DNA from: Haliclona indistincta
Lineage: Eukaryota > Porifera > Demospongiae > Haplosclerida > Chalinidae
Length of the DNA stretch: 64,000 nucleotides
Assembly (NCBI GenBank): GCA_964017065.1
Contig: OZ024789.1
Location: 2,241,016 to 2,305,015 of the forward strand
Direction: 5' to 3'
A model generated the notes under the pieces. That model was not told the DNA's origin. It did no database searches and saw only the letters and a program-made list of their open reading frames with translations. This document shows, piece by piece, positions 47,767-60,700 of the stretch (position 1 is its first letter; the number at the start of each line of letters is the position of its first letter). Position numbers and translations under genes: made by a program.

Positions 47767-50700
47767 CACTGGACCAGGATCAACAAACCTATCAACCGAT
47801 CAGTGGAATGGCCTGAGAGGAGGTTTTATCATGCTACCACATGTGTGAGTGGTCCACTACTAGTGATAGTGGGAGGGCGCAATGGGCTGAGTACTATCAG
47901 TGACTGTTGGATTGGTGATGTCACTGCAAACCAGTGGAAGAAGGTATAGTGTTTGTATCTTTGACACTTTCATGATTGGTTGTATACATTCTTCAGCTAT
48001 CCCTCCCTGACTCTGTGACTGAACGATACTTCCACTCACTTTCTGCTCTACAACTATCACCACATAGTGTGTTACTGGTAATATTTGGTGGACGGAGATC
48101 ATCTGGTTCTGATTATCTATCCCACACTGCCCTCATTGAATTGAGTGAGTACTGTCAATGTATTGTCCATGCAGTACAGCAGCTATAGTGAGAGACACTG
48201 GGCAGTGGTACAGGTGTACTGCTGACATAACAGCTCCTTTCTCCCATGCAGTCCTGCAGGAAGATGGCGGGCAGTGGGTGGTGGGTAGGATATTAGAGGG
48301 AGCAGCCTTGGAAGACAAGAGAGTGTACCAGCAGATGTACCGGGAGATGATACAATACAATGGTTAGTTCAAATTATTTATTTACACGTGTTGTGTAATG
48401 CAATTTTTATCCTTTTTCAGATGCCAAGGCGTCACTGGGAGTAACAGTCATCATGAATATCACCAACATTGGTACCCAGGGCTATCCCGGTACAGGAAAA
48501 ACATCAATTCTCGACCTTGCCATGGGGAAAGAGCCAGCTCCACAAAGGAACAGTATACCGGCTGTATTGATCCACCCTCTCGCTACATGCTGATCAATAG
48601 TGAAGCTGATTCCAGTGCAGCACAAGTGGAGTGGGAGAACGTCACTACAAACAAGATGTTTGAAATGGTTTGTGGAGCAGTAAAGAAGACCATTGAGGAA
48701 AGTCCATTGGACAAGGCTCTGGTCCATTCAGACAAGCCTGCATGCAGTAGCAGCACTACCAGTAGCAATAGACACTAGCTCACTTGCTGCAAACGACACT
48801 GCTGCAGAGTATGACCCAACTCCTGTTGGCAATGAACTGGTCCCTCCTACACCACCACCACCAGCAGCAGTAGCAGGCAGTGCTAATCAGATACCAGCAG
48901 CAGCTGAGCCTTCTCTTGATTCTTATTCTCCAGTGGCTAACGTTGGCTTTACTTGGTTTCCTGATTTGCTCAAAGAACTGTACAGCAGCAGAAGTTCTGG
49001 TGTAATCTTCAACTCCCACTGGATGATGGTGACTGATTGTGGTGGCCAACCACCATTTCTAGATGCAGCCGCTCTTTTCCTTCGAAACAGCTGTCTTCAA
49101 ATCTTTCCTCTCAAACTCAACGAGCCCTTGAGCAAAATAGCGGAGTTTACTTATTTCTTTAGTGGCAAGTCTGCCGAGTGTGATCAATTTGATGTAGTAT
49201 TGAGCAATCAACAGATAATGGAGACTCTAGCCAAGTCTACAGCTTCTATTCAGCCACCATACTCACCGTCAGCAACTGAGTGTCCAAAGGGAGCTAAATT
49301 CACAATCGTGGGCACATTTGAAGACGAGGCACACCATTGCAGTGAAACAGTAGCAGAGAAAGAGACAATTCTCAAACAAGTCCTCGAACCGTACAAAGCA
49401 TTCCGTGTGCAGCTGGGTAGCAAGGTGATCCTGCCTATCAATGCCATCGCCATGGACACCGATACCAAGAAGGAGCGGACAGAGTCAGCAAAGAAACTTC
49501 GACGACTATTGAAAAAGGCAAATGTGACAATGAAAGTAGAGGTAAAGCTGCGCTGGTTTGGGTTTCTCCTGAGCATGCTGACTATAGCTGAGAAGGATGG
49601 TAAAGCCATACTCATGCACACTTAGTGAGTGCTATAGACTCGGAGACTCTCTTGAGATGGACAAATCAGAGACCATGAAAGCAATCCAGTTTTTCCACGA
49701 CATCAGCCTCATCATGCATTTTGATACTCCGAAGCTCAGAGACTCTGTCATCATCGACACCAAACCAGTACTCAACAAGTTCTCTCGACTAATCACTCTC
49801 TCGTTTCTGGATGAAGATTTCCTTGTCGAGCACTACGAGGACATTGTCCTTCCTGACGGAGCCAAGGAACTACTCCAGCACCACGGGCGCTTCACCCGGT
49901 CCACACTAGAGTCATGTGTTGAGTTCTCTGAGTCCATTCCATTGCAATTCTTTGTGGACATTTTAGAGCACGTAAAGATAGTGGCTGCGATTGACCAAAC
50001 ATCAGAGTATTTTATGCCTTGCGCTCTACCCTATGCTACTGAAATGCCTGACTCCTCCCACCCGTGGGTGATTAGACTGAGAGTAAGACGAGGGGTCGAT
50101 GAAGAGTATGTTCCTATCCCAGTGGGTTATCTACCAGCCATTCTAGTCTTCCTTCTCACTATGTTCCCCGATTACTTTTCTTTGAACCGTCGCCAGCGAC
50201 AATATCGAAATGTGATTAAGTTGTGTTACAAGCCTGGAGGAGTGGTCTGTTTAGTGGAGCGCCATCTTCAACTGGAGGTACACTATTCTTTTTCTGATCA
50301 ACTTGAGCAAGAGTGCACGAACATTCGAAAACACGTTTTGGAATCGATACGTAAGACAGAAGAAAAGCTCCACATCAGAGAAGGTGCCATCACCAAGGTT
50401 GACTCTTTCCTATGCTCCTGTGGTGAGGGCAGCAGGGCCCAGCACATCTGTGCCTACAACCCTGAGACACAGATTGTGGAATGTGAGGAGACAAGAAAAA
50501 TGGTTAAAACATATCATCAGCTGTGGCTAGGTGTGTTGTGATGTAGTCTCTGATGATACATGTGATAATTGTATTGATGTAGGAGCAGCAATGGAGAGCA
50601 CTGCACACTCTATTCACTGCAGTGACGACACCAGAGACAGTCATGAGTTACCACCACCAGCAGCAGCAGAAGGTGAGCACTGTAAACTGGTGTGGCTAGG

Positions 50701-50966
50701 TCAACCTCAGCTGGTATCATGATAATACAGAGAGTGTGTGATCATGATCAACTTGTGATGATGGATAGTGACTAGTAAACAGTGTTTACACTAGTAGTCA
50801 TGTTACTGTATTAGCATAACAGTTGGTAACTACATGATGGATTATATTAGTCACATCCATGCACTAGTATCACCTTTGTTTGCACTTACTGCATGCATGT
50901 GCTTACTTACCTATGATATTATATTGTAGTGATTCAAAGCTTATGAGTGTCTTAGTGTGCACCATT

Positions 50967-51291
50967 CAGTGGCGTAGGCAGTGGGGCGATTGCCCCCCTT
51001 TTATGCTGACTTGGTAGATGAATTTAGTTATTATTCATGTAGGATTGTGACTATGTTTGCCACATGGTTGATTTAGTGCAAGCCACATGTAAACTAGCTA
51101 TTTTATCTCTGTTTACACTAAGCCAACTGCCAGCTATGCAGGCTACACTAGAAAGAAATTGAAATTTAACTGCTAATAATTGCACTAAATTAGCAGTGCA
51201 TTTCAAACTTTTTTTCCTGGGAGAGGGACCTAGACCCCCTCTATTTTTTATAATTTGTCCCCTCATCTCAATAATCTTGCCTACACCTCTG
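50967..51291. mobile_element. CAGTGGCGTAGGCA-ended MITE
   Basis: Ends CAGTGGCGTAGGCA and TGCCTACACCTCTG are imperfect inverted repeats, with CCATT / CCATA as a degraded flank. It lies in the last intron of Kelch copy 3 and is absent from the matching intron of copy 2 (29249-29516). Confidence 0.65.
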
Positions 51292-51758
51292 CCATATAGT
51301 ATAGTGGTACATGACAAAAATTAACTTTTCTTGTCAATGCTACATGAACTTACGCTACCATTATCATGCAAAAAATAGGTCCATGTTTGCTGCATGCATA
51401 CAATAATTTTTCCTGTGCTGTAGGTGCCACACCCACTCTGTTGAAGCTAATTTCAATGAAGAGAGCTGATGGTAAACCACTGAGAGTCATTGAAACGATT
51501 GCTGCTGGTAACTACAAGATGTTTGGAATGTGTCTTTTACAAGATGATAATGGAACAACAGTTGATCTACTCAAGAAGAACAAGATACATGATGGTGCTG
51601 AGAGTGTCACACAAGCCATTCTCCAAAAATGGCTGACAAGTGATGCACCTACTCGTACATATCAACACTTGATAGAGTGTCTCAGACAGTCTGAACTGGG
51701 TTCACTTGCTGAGCTCATTGCTAACACAACAGTATGCTGCACAATGCAGAAGTTATGA

Positions 51759-52102
51759 TGTTTATTTGACTCAATAATGTGTTGTTGTATATAATTATAA
51801 TAACTAAAGTTGTCAATAATTGTTTTGAAGATAGCTAATAAAGTACATGTAGTAAACAGTGACTATTAACCAGTGCATGTCGTCTGAAACCAACTCATTT
51901 CAATTCAGTTCATCTTGGAAGCAGTGGGGTATAACATTGACTATTTAAAATCTCTTCATAATAATTTATTGATGCAAAATGACGAAGCACACTTCTATGT
52001 AATAATTGGTATGCACACACACGTGCACTGCATGGTGTTAGTCACTGTCATTGGAGTTTACTGCATCTGAATCAGAACTACTGGTGTCATAATCATATAT
52101 CA
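51759..52102. other. 3' flank of Kelch copy 3
   Basis: AT-rich sequence with AATAAAGTAC near 51837, a possible polyadenylation signal. No gene is seen. Confidence 0.4.
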
Positions 52103-52276
52103 TTACCATATGTTCTCTCTCATACTCATATCCTCCTCCTGGTCCATGTACCTGTCATAGTGTTCCTCCACTATGGCCTGTATGTTGATCTCATCTCTGT
52201 TCCTCTCACGCAGTGTGTAGCGTTTGGAAAGAATGAGGAAGATCGTTAGTGTGACCGTACATGACGAATAGGCCAG
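52103..52276 (-). other. Possible last exon of a membrane protein, minus strand
   Basis: A 57-codon minus-strand frame begins with a hydrophobic stretch (CTVTLTIFLIL) followed by a charged tail (KRYTLRERNRDE, then IQAIVEEHYDRYMDQEEDM) and a stop. This looks like a transmembrane segment with a cytoplasmic tail. No splice acceptor or start is evident, so it may be a stray exon or relic. I do not recognise the family. Confidence 0.3.
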
Positions 52277-52472
52277 TTAGCATGACATTCGAGCTGTGCA
52301 CGACTTTAGAGCACGTCAGTTTGCACTTACCCAAACAATATTATTGCAAACTATCTAACTATGAAAATAATTTTTAATTTCCACATTTTGAATTGAAAGG
52401 TGGAGACATTTTCGACCCGTATGACCGCTCCCACGCACCTCGCTAACCATAGACATAGTAATACTAAAGTAA

Positions 52473-52875
52473 CAAGTAAATTAAAAAGATTTCTATCAAA
52501 ATCAAAAGGATGTAGTGATGAAGAAATCTACTACTGGTTCACAATGTAAACCAACAAGGAACAAGCATAGAATGGTAACACGATTGACTTGCTAACAGAC
52601 CATAGATCCCTACATCAGTGGCTGCTGTGGTCTGACTATAGCTAGTTCAGCTAGTTACTGTATGTTGACTGACACCTGACGTGCATTGAATTGATTTCAA
52701 CTTGTGACAAAATATTGATCTTGTGTACAGCCACTGATGTTGGTATCTATGGTCTGTTAGCAAGTCAATCGTGTTACCATTCTATGCTTGTTCCTTGTTG
52801 GTTTACATTGTGAACCAGTAGTAGATTTCTTCATCACTACATCCTTTTGATTTCGATAGAAATCTTTTTAATTTA
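52473..52875. mobile_element. Foldback MITE, copy F3
   Basis: Full arms from AAGTAAATTAAAAAGATTTC to GAAATCTTTTTAATTTACTT. The inner arms match F1 and F2. The loop is longer than in F2 and includes GACACCTGACGTGCATTGAA. Confidence 0.85.
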
Positions 52876-53748
52876 CTTGTTTGCTGCTTGTTTGTGTCCT
52901 TTTTTCAGTGAAGTGCAGTTCAATATCATGCATGTACCGAGCCGTCTTTGTTTCCACCATTAGTTTAGTTTTTCTGTTGTTGATGGCTTTTCTTTATTAT
53001 TATTAATTTAAACTTGTAGCTAAAATCGTTATGCTGTACATATCAGCTCACCTACGCATGCATGCAGTGCATACGAGCCCCGCCCACACTTGTTTGCAGA
53101 CCTATGCGGCTTATCTGGCAAGCGCAGAATGGCGATCTTCATGAGCTTACCGAAGACTCCAGACAAATGCCGGGTATGTGTTCTCAGGCCGTGATCCGTA
53201 CGGCGCGGCGATGCTCTACATGTAGCTCGATCATCTAGCTAGTGCTTGGTCACGTGCGCTAGCCACTGCTTGGTCACGTGCGTATGCGTATTGCGCAATC
53301 ACAATAATGGCGTCTACACTTAGCTGACAATGGATCACGATCGAGATATCGCGGAATTTATATCGCCGTTACGCTAAAAACAAAGTTCAAAAGGCACCTG
53401 CCAGGAGAATTTCACGACTGCTCGTGGGTGTTTTGGTCTCGGCACTGCTCGCGTAAAGGCGCTAGGCGCGCTGAAGAAAGAAGAAGAAGAAAGAAGAAGA
53501 CGAAGATGACGAAACTCGATTTTCACCGTTTCCAGGTTCGTCACTTTAGTAACAATTTCGATCAATCTCCTTGCTACTGTAAGATGGGGCAACGCCAGAG
53601 AGCAGATCTAAGTGTTTTTGGACGTATAAAATTCATCACCAGGCGAAATAACAGCGTTTGAACGCTAATACATTGTATGTAGCCGCCATCTTGTTTTCTC
53701 GTTCATCCCCACATAGGGAGTCACTACCGTGCCTCCCTAATACGATTA
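52473..53748 (-). mobile_element. Composite mobile element R2, inverted copy
   Basis: Reverse complement relative of 30721-31963. It has the foldback part at 52473-52875, then about 0.87 kb ending with CGTGCCTCCCTAATACG. The transporter ATG lies about 45 bp past this end. The foldback part is the most complete of the three copies in the window. Confidence 0.7.
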
Positions 53749-53791
53749 CTATCGCAATTGGTTATGTGGACAACCACTGGCATGCATCTCA

Positions 53792-54895
53792 GTGGGCGGA
53801 CTAATACAGTTGTGCACCACTATTGTAATGCCGCAAGTTACCTCTGCAGTGCTGCTGCCATTTGTGGCTTGGGTGGCCATCTCTTTTCTTGCCCACTGGC
53901 TAGCCAAATCCTACTTTCAAGCAATCATCAATGAAGAAAACGAAACCCAGCTTTCAGCGGTGCAGCTATTGTTGTCTGCTATGTTCGTCACGGGCATGCA
54001 GCTACTCGTGTGTGGGATGCTGATACTATTCGAGCAGTTCCAAACATCAACATCTACATGTAGCCATAACTCAGGCAAATCCAGTTCATCGGGTTGGTTA
54101 TTTGTACTCGCTATTTTACATGCATTTGGCGGGCTAGCTACAAATTACAGCATGGCACTAATTCCAGCTGCATCGACTCACTTGGTTAAAGTCATGGAGC
54201 CAATGATAATTGCACTGATTGTTTGGGTTGTAGTAGGAATAGTTCTTTCAAAGAACAAGATGTTGGGCGTGATTTTACTGGTAACAGGATCAATTGGTGC
54301 AACTTGCAATCCTCTTGATGTGTCTTCCGTACGTTCTTATGGTGTGCAGCTTGCTCTGCTTTCAAGCATTCAAACTGGATTTCGAAACGTCATAATTAAA
54401 CACTTTCTTGGACAAAACTTTGACATTGTCATGATAGGCAACGCTTCACTGCAAGGAGCAGCAATATTGTTGATACCATGCTTTATGGGATTTGCGTTTA
54501 AGTCTGGAAGCATGCTTCTACTACTTCCTAATAAACTGATTCTGTCTTTTGTAGTTGGAACGGCGGTATGTCATGCAATCAACACCTACATATCCGCGTA
54601 TATCATCTTGAAGCGATTGTCAGTTATTGGACATTCTCTTGCAAACGTATCCAAACGTGTGTTAGTTATCACTCTGCTTTACATTTTCAGACAAAAAGGA
54701 TACATGTCTCCTTTCTTTCTGTTAATTTGTTGCCTTGGTTTAGTGATTTATACAAGGAGTGCCTCAAGTGAGCCAAAGATTGATACCACGGTAAAAACCG
54801 AAGGCTTCAAATCTCGTTCAACTCTTGTGGTAATACTAGTGGCTGTGTCGGTATTGGCTTTGGTTATTTGTATTGGAGTTACAACCAGTAAATAA
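53792..54895 (+). CDS. Triose-phosphate/nucleotide-sugar transporter family protein
   Basis: An intronless 367-aa frame with about ten hydrophobic segments. It carries landmarks of the SLC35/TPT family: NYSMALIPAASTHLVKVMEP in the middle, GFRNVIIKHFL, and SVIGHSLANVSKRVLVI near the end, which corresponds to the conserved last-third motif of these antiporters. Members move nucleotide sugars or phosphorylated sugars across Golgi, ER or plastid membranes in exchange for monophosphates or phosphate; the substrate cannot be read from the sequence. The lack of introns beside intron-rich neighbours suggests retroposition or transfer. The first Met at 53792 follows a mobile element closely, so the true start could be a later Met, such as the one at 53828. 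Confidence 0.8.
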   Translation: MGGLIQLCTTIVMPQVTSAVLLPFVAWVAISFLAHWLAKSYFQAIINEENETQLSAVQLLLSAMFVTGMQLLVCGMLILFEQFQTSTSTCSHNSGKSSSSGWLFVLAILHAFGGLATNYSMALIPAASTHLVKVMEPMIIALIVWVVVGIVLSKNKMLGVILLVTGSIGATCNPLDVSSVRSYGVQLALLSSIQTGFRNVIIKHFLGQNFDIVMIGNASLQGAAILLIPCFMGFAFKSGSMLLLLPNKLILSFVVGTAVCHAINTYISAYIILKRLSVIGHSLANVSKRVLVITLLYIFRQKGYMSPFFLLICCLGLVIYTRSASSEPKIDTTVKTEGFKSRSTLVVILVAVSVLALVICIGVTTSK

Positions 54896-55689
54896 TTATC
54901 TGGTTTAATTTCTCATAGAGAACCCCATTCTTATAACACACGCACATTTCACTCACTCTCATTACTGCAACCTTTCGCTCATTCTAGCTATTATTTGCAC
55001 TCGTTTGTTCCTAAAACATTAGCTGACTGGAATTCTCTTCCATTCATTATTACTTTCTCTTTGTCGTTATCGTCCTTTAAATCTAGTTTGCTTAATTATA
55101 TTAACTTAGTTTATTTATTTTGTTTTTTCTTTTTTTGGATACACGCTAGAATTAGCTTAATTTGCTATTTTGTATTTCCTTTGCTCATGCAAAAACATAC
55201 TATTATAAACCAAGAATAGTTTATTGCAAACAAGCCACAGCAATTTCAACTTTAAAGATAATATGCTTACTCAGCGTCTAAATTAATAAATTAATAATTA
55301 AATTAATTAAATTATGGACCGCATACAATGCTACTTTACAAATGCCTTTAAGACAGAATATATCTCAACGAATGGATCATCCGCCAAGTCAGACCGATAG
55401 CACATGAAATATATATACATACATGCAGCCCCTGAAGCTATTCAAGAAGCATTAATCCATCTCCTCTTATCTTTCAAAGACTTTCAATCACATTGTGGAG
55501 ATGCAACGCCGCCTTGTGGGTGTCCCGCTGCAGGTCCCTGGACTGTCTTACTAGTTTTTGTTTTAAAATTAGTTATAGTTAATTTCGTTGCTTTTTTATC
55601 AATATGACTGTGCATGTGTTAAAATTAATTTCCATAATGCTTGTTATTAAAATCAGCTTTTATAATATTGAGATGGAAATATACAGAGA
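54896..55689. other. Spacer between transporter and pyruvyltransferase relic
   Basis: About 0.8 kb of AT-rich sequence. A short frame near 54995-55110 (HSFVPKTLADWNSLP) matches the usual C-terminal end of LINE-type reverse transcriptase proteins and is probably a small LINE tail. Nothing else is recognised. Confidence 0.5.
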
Positions 55690-56582
55690 TACAGGGTGTA
55701 GCTATAATAGGTCGCTATAGGAAAGCTATATTAGTTGGCATTGGTGACCATTCTAATTATGGCGACTCTGCGATTACTGTTGGTGAATTAATGGCATTAA
55801 ACCAGTTAGGAATTGAACGTATTATACTGTTGTAATGTTATACTTGTGGGAACCTCATCAGTGAAGCTGAAAGTGCTATAAATAAAACAACTGAACCAGT
55901 TGTATTCTTGTCATCGGGTGGATGTAACTGGAAGAAGAGTGTAACCTGCAAGCAAAACTGGTAAAAACCTTCAGAAGTACTCGTGTTTCCACAGAGACTG
56001 TAGACTTTAATAATCAAGAAGAGATGAAGAAGAATGCCAAAGCAACGAATATAAATCCAAACAATACATACCTGTTCTGTGATCATAAGTCTTATGATAT
56101 CATTGTGAAGTCTGGTTTGTACAAGTACAAGAGAGCTATTCTGTGCCCCGATGCAGCTGTACAGATTGGAATACAAACATTCTCATTTGAACCAACTCAT
56201 GATATTCTTTGGCTTAAGAGACATGATATAAAGAATCAAAACTTCCGGTATTTCCACCTAATGTTTCTGTATTTAATTTAGTCATTGATTGCATATCTCC
56301 TGACAATAATAGCTTCATTTCTCAAAACATAGCATGTTGGAAAGATATTATATTTGTTTGATACATGGCTTCTGAATCAGATTTCTATCAAGAGGTAAAG
56401 CTGTTGTAACTGATCGCTTACATGGACATATTCTCTCAGTGTTGCTCAACAAGCCAAATGTATTATTGTACAATTATTCGTATCAGAAGCTAAAGACCTA
56501 TCACGTTGCTTGGACACCTAGTTTATCTAATGTATTGGTGGCTATTGATGTCTATGAAGGTGTTGAAAGGCACAAGAGTTAA
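55690..56582 (+). pseudogene. Polysaccharide pyruvyltransferase-like relic
   Basis: Three stretches in shifting frames match the pyruvyltransferase fold: ILVGIGDHSNYGDSAI near 55729-55777 (the N-terminal NxGDxAI loop), NNTYLFCDHKSYDIIVKSG with ILCPDAA near 56058-56160, and VVTDRLHGHILSVLLNKPNV near 56404-56465 (the conserved DRLHG site), ending at TAA 56580-56582. A stop after 55835 and further frame changes break it. Such enzymes add pyruvate ketals to sugars in bacterial, yeast and algal glycans. Its neighbour is a sugar-transporter-like gene. Confidence 0.7.
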
Positions 56583-57755
56583 TTGCTACTCAAATATTAT
56601 GGAGACAAGAAATACCAATAAATAATAACAATAAATAATAAATCAGATTTGTGATAATTGAACATCAGTAGCAAGTTTTGTCACTAGAAATATTTTTTCT
56701 TCTCTCCAAACATTGATTTTTATCCCACCATTATTTTTAGCAATAACGAGAACATGCTTACTATTTGACTGAGCATGCATGCATTGTTGACAAATCTCAT
56801 GGCATTGATTCTTGACAATCATCCGGCTCCATTTTTATTATTATTTATTTCGCTTGTGTATACAGTTCTGAGTATAACTTCGAATGAATGACTCAATTCA
56901 ACAGGTTTAAAACTAGGCTATCATGTGATAACTAAATATGGACGAATAACCTAAATCCTAAAATCTTCTCCTAACTATAATGCAAAGACAGTCGTCCAAA
57001 ATGGAGCCTTCATGACGTACTCATTTCAAACCGGGTGAAATGAGTCATAACCAATTCCATTATGAGGTGACGGGATTCCATTATGGTCGCTATAGAGACA
57101 CGCAGCTATGCAACCTGATTGGTCAACATTGCTTCTAGATCTTGTCAATAATAGAAGCCCAGAATTCAAAACCACTTGTTTTTGAAGTGTGGAGGAGTGA
57201 AGCTCACCACAATATGTACTAAATGGGAATGTGTTTGATGAGCCAGATATTGTAACCACACAATGTTGTGAACATCAATAAACATTAACACCTCGTAACA
57301 CAAAGACATACAAATGCTGGCACCAGCTGTGTGTGTGTAGCAATCTAAGAGTTATGATACTGGCCAAATTCGGTTACCATGTAAATCGAGCTATTATAGT
57401 AATTGAAAATAGGATACGGACCCGCTTTATGGACCAACGTCAAAATGGCGGAATAACTGTAGTTACATGCTTGCGGCGCCCACGATTCGATTCGTGCTGA
57501 TTTCACACTACTTCTACTTCCATGTCGAGTAGATAATACCCTCGCTTAACTTTGAGGGCTTTCTTATCATATATTCTGGCACTGTACGACGCAGCCGGAT
57601 CCGGTGCGATCGCCGCGAACTGAACTCGTTCCAGCAATAGGAAAGGATACCTGTGGACATTCCAATTGCAGATGAGATGACTGATGAAGCCTATAGTACG
57701 AAAAGAAACAGTGGCTATGTCAGTCGTGTTGGTTATTATATTAATCAAGTGCATT
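56583..57755. other. Spacer before the satellite array
   Basis: AT-rich sequence with only short frames. A GC-richer patch near 57400-57640 contains GTCAAAATGGCGGAATAACT and could be a promoter or first exon, but no coding match is seen. Confidence 0.4.
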
Positions 57756-60700
57756 TTTATTGGTCCATCTGTATGTAAACTGGTCACATATCGACCAAGC
57801 ATAGTATGACAAGCCTATATTTGCACGTAATGATTAAGTTAATAGTGAGATATACAAGCTATCAGCTGATATTATTTTAAATAACTACTAAGATAGCAAG
57901 GGAAACTACGATATTGTGTTTGGAATATTGTCGTTCAATACATAATTATGATGTTGGTCTCAGCATGACAATACCACATACTAGTGATACAGTGAGCATG
58001 TGATGGGTCTGAGTAGACTGCTTCTTTGAAAGCACCTAATTGTTACATGACTAAATCAGGATATGCAGTGCTGAACTTTTGGTCCATCCGTAACTAAACC
58101 TTATCACATTTGGACCAAGCATGCACAGTATTACTAGTTCGAAGTCAATGCAGAGTACAAATAGAATTCAAGTTAAGGTATAATTATACTCAATTAATAA
58201 TTTTTTGTTCCATTGGGTAATTGATGCAGATGACAGTGGGATAATAATATCAGAAGATATCCTTAAAGATATCCCAAGATATAATGAGATATCATGGAAA
58301 TAACCAAGATATTTGAGTTGGATATTGTCGTTCAATGAATATGAGGTTGTTCTCAGCATGACAATGCCATGTACTAGTGATACAGTGAGCAGTGAGCAGT
58401 GAGTAGACTAGTAGTACTACTACTTCTTTGAAAGCATCTAATTGTTAGTTGACTTTCACCATGATATCGATATACAGTAACTTTTGGTCCATCCGTATAA
58501 CTAAAACTGATCACATTTGGACCAAGCATGCACAGTATTACTAGTTCAAAGTCAATGCATATTACAAGTTAAGGTAATTATACTCAATTATTTCCATTGG
58601 GTAATTGATGAAGATGACAGTGGGATGATAATAATATCAGAAGATATCCTCGAAATAATTAAAGATATCACAAGATATTGTCGAAATAATTAAAGATATC
58701 CCAAGATATTGTCGAAATAATTAAAGATATCCCAAGATATAATGAGATATCATGGAAATAACCAAGATATGTGAGTTGAATATTGTCGTACAATGCATAT
58801 GAGGTTGTTCTCAGCATGACAATGCCATAATTATACTAGTGATACAGTGAGCATTGAGTAGACTAGTAGTACTACTACTTCTTTGAAAGCATCTAATTGT
58901 TACTTGACTTTCACCAGGATATAAAGTAACTTTTGGTCCATCTGTAACTAAAACTGGTCACATTTGGACCAAGCATGCACAGTATTACTAGTACAAAGTC
59001 AATGCATATTAGAAATGTGTCAATTTATTGCTAGAATTCAAGTGTAAGTAATTACAGTCAATTAATAATCTTTTGCTCCATTGAATAATTGAAGAAGATG
59101 ACAGTGTTATAATAATATCAGAAGATATCCTCGAAATAATTTAAGATATGCCAAGATATTGTCGAAAATAATCAAAGATATCCCAAGATATAATGAGATA
59201 CCATGGAAATAACCAAGATATTTGAGTTAAATATTGTCGTTCAATGCATATGAGGTTGTTCTCGGCATGACAATGCCATGTACTAGTGATACAGTGAGCA
59301 TTGAGTAGACTAGTAGTACTACTACTTCTTTCAAAGCATCTGATTGTTACTTGACTTTCACCAGGATATACAGTTACTTTTGGTCCATCCGTAACTAAAA
59401 CTGGTCACATTTGGACCAAGCATGCACAGTATTACTAGTTCAAAGTCAATGCAGATTAAAAATGTGTCAGTTTACTGCTAGAATTCAAGTGTAAGTAATT
59501 ACAGTCAATTAATAATCTTTTGCTACATTGAATAATTGATGAAGATAACAGTGGGATTATAATATCAGAAGATATCCGCGAAATAATTAAAGATATCCCA
59601 AGATATTGTAAAGATATCCCAAGATATAATGAGATATCATAGAAATAACCAAGATATTTGAGTTGAATATTGTCGTTCAATGCATACGAGGTTGTTCTCG
59701 GCATGACAATGCCACATACTAGTGATACAGTGAGATTGTGATGGGTCTGTGTAGACTGCTTCTTTGAAGCAACTAATTGTTACATGACTGTAACCAAGAT
59801 ATGCAGTAACTTTTGGTCCATCCGTAACTAAAACTAGTCACATTTGAACCAAACATGCACAGTATTACAATTTCAAAGTCTATACAGATTACAAATCTGT
59901 CAATTTACTGCTAGAATTCAAGTTAAGGTAATTATACTCAATTAATAATTTTTGTTCCATTGGGTAATTGATGAAGATCACAGTGGGATAATAATATCAG
60001 AAGATATCCTCGAATAATTAAAGACGTCCCAAGATATAATGAGATATCATGGAAATAACCAAGATATGTGAGTTGAATATTGTCGTTCAATGCATATAAA
60101 GTTGTTCTCTGCATGACAATGCCATGTACTAGTGATACAGTGAGCATTGAGTAGACTAGTAGTACTACTATTTCTTTGAAAGCATCTAATTGTTAGTTGA
60201 CTTTCACCAGGATATACAGTAACTTTTGGTCCATCCGTAACTAAAACTGATCACATTTGGACCAAGCATGCACAGTATTACTAGTTCAAAGTCAATGCAT
60301 ATTACAAATGTGTCAATTTACTGCTAGAATTCAAGTTAAGGTAATTATACCCAATTATTAATTTTTTGTTCCATTGGGCAATGAAGATGACAGTGGGATA
60401 ATAATATCAGAAGATATCCTCGAAATAATTTAAGATATTCCAAGATATTGTCGAAAATAATCAAACATATCCCAAGATATAATGAGATATCATGGAAATA
60501 ACCAAGATATTTGAGTTGAATATTGTCGTTCAATGCATATGAGGCTGTTCTCGGCATGACAATGCCATGTACTAGTGATACAGTGAGCATTGAGTAGACT
60601 AGTAGTACTACTACTTCTTTGAAAGCGTCTAATTGTTAGTTGACTTTCACCAGGATATACAGTAACTTTTGGTCCATCCGTAACTAAAACTGATCACATT

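Larger units (their letters stand above)
45593..51758 (+). pseudogene. Kelch-GTPase-COR-Death gene, copy 3, broken
   Basis: Exons correspond one to one with copy 2: 45593-45608, 45666-46214, 46429-46592, 47767-47943, 47997-48144, 48252-48362, 48421-50530, 50583-50672 and 51424-51758. Sequence is very close to copy 2, including the P-loop GYPGTGKT and DCGGQ. Frames are broken by an extra A near 45824, shuffled bases near 46153-46180, an extra TA near 48553, CATG at 48741-48744 and CATG at 49613-49616. The Death-domain exon runs on past the former donor and stops at 51758, so the repeat tail of copy 2 is missing. Either a young pseudogene or an error-rich assembled haplotype of copy 2. Confidence 0.8.

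Noticed and set aside
55690..56582. Bacterial contamination as the source of the pyruvyltransferase-like sequence
   Set aside because: The region is AT-rich like its surroundings, is decayed, and is continuous with host repeats on both sides. Transfer into the host remains possible.
57503..57802. 99-codon minus-strand frame
   Set aside because: No recognised motif and no splice context. It overlaps the start of the satellite.
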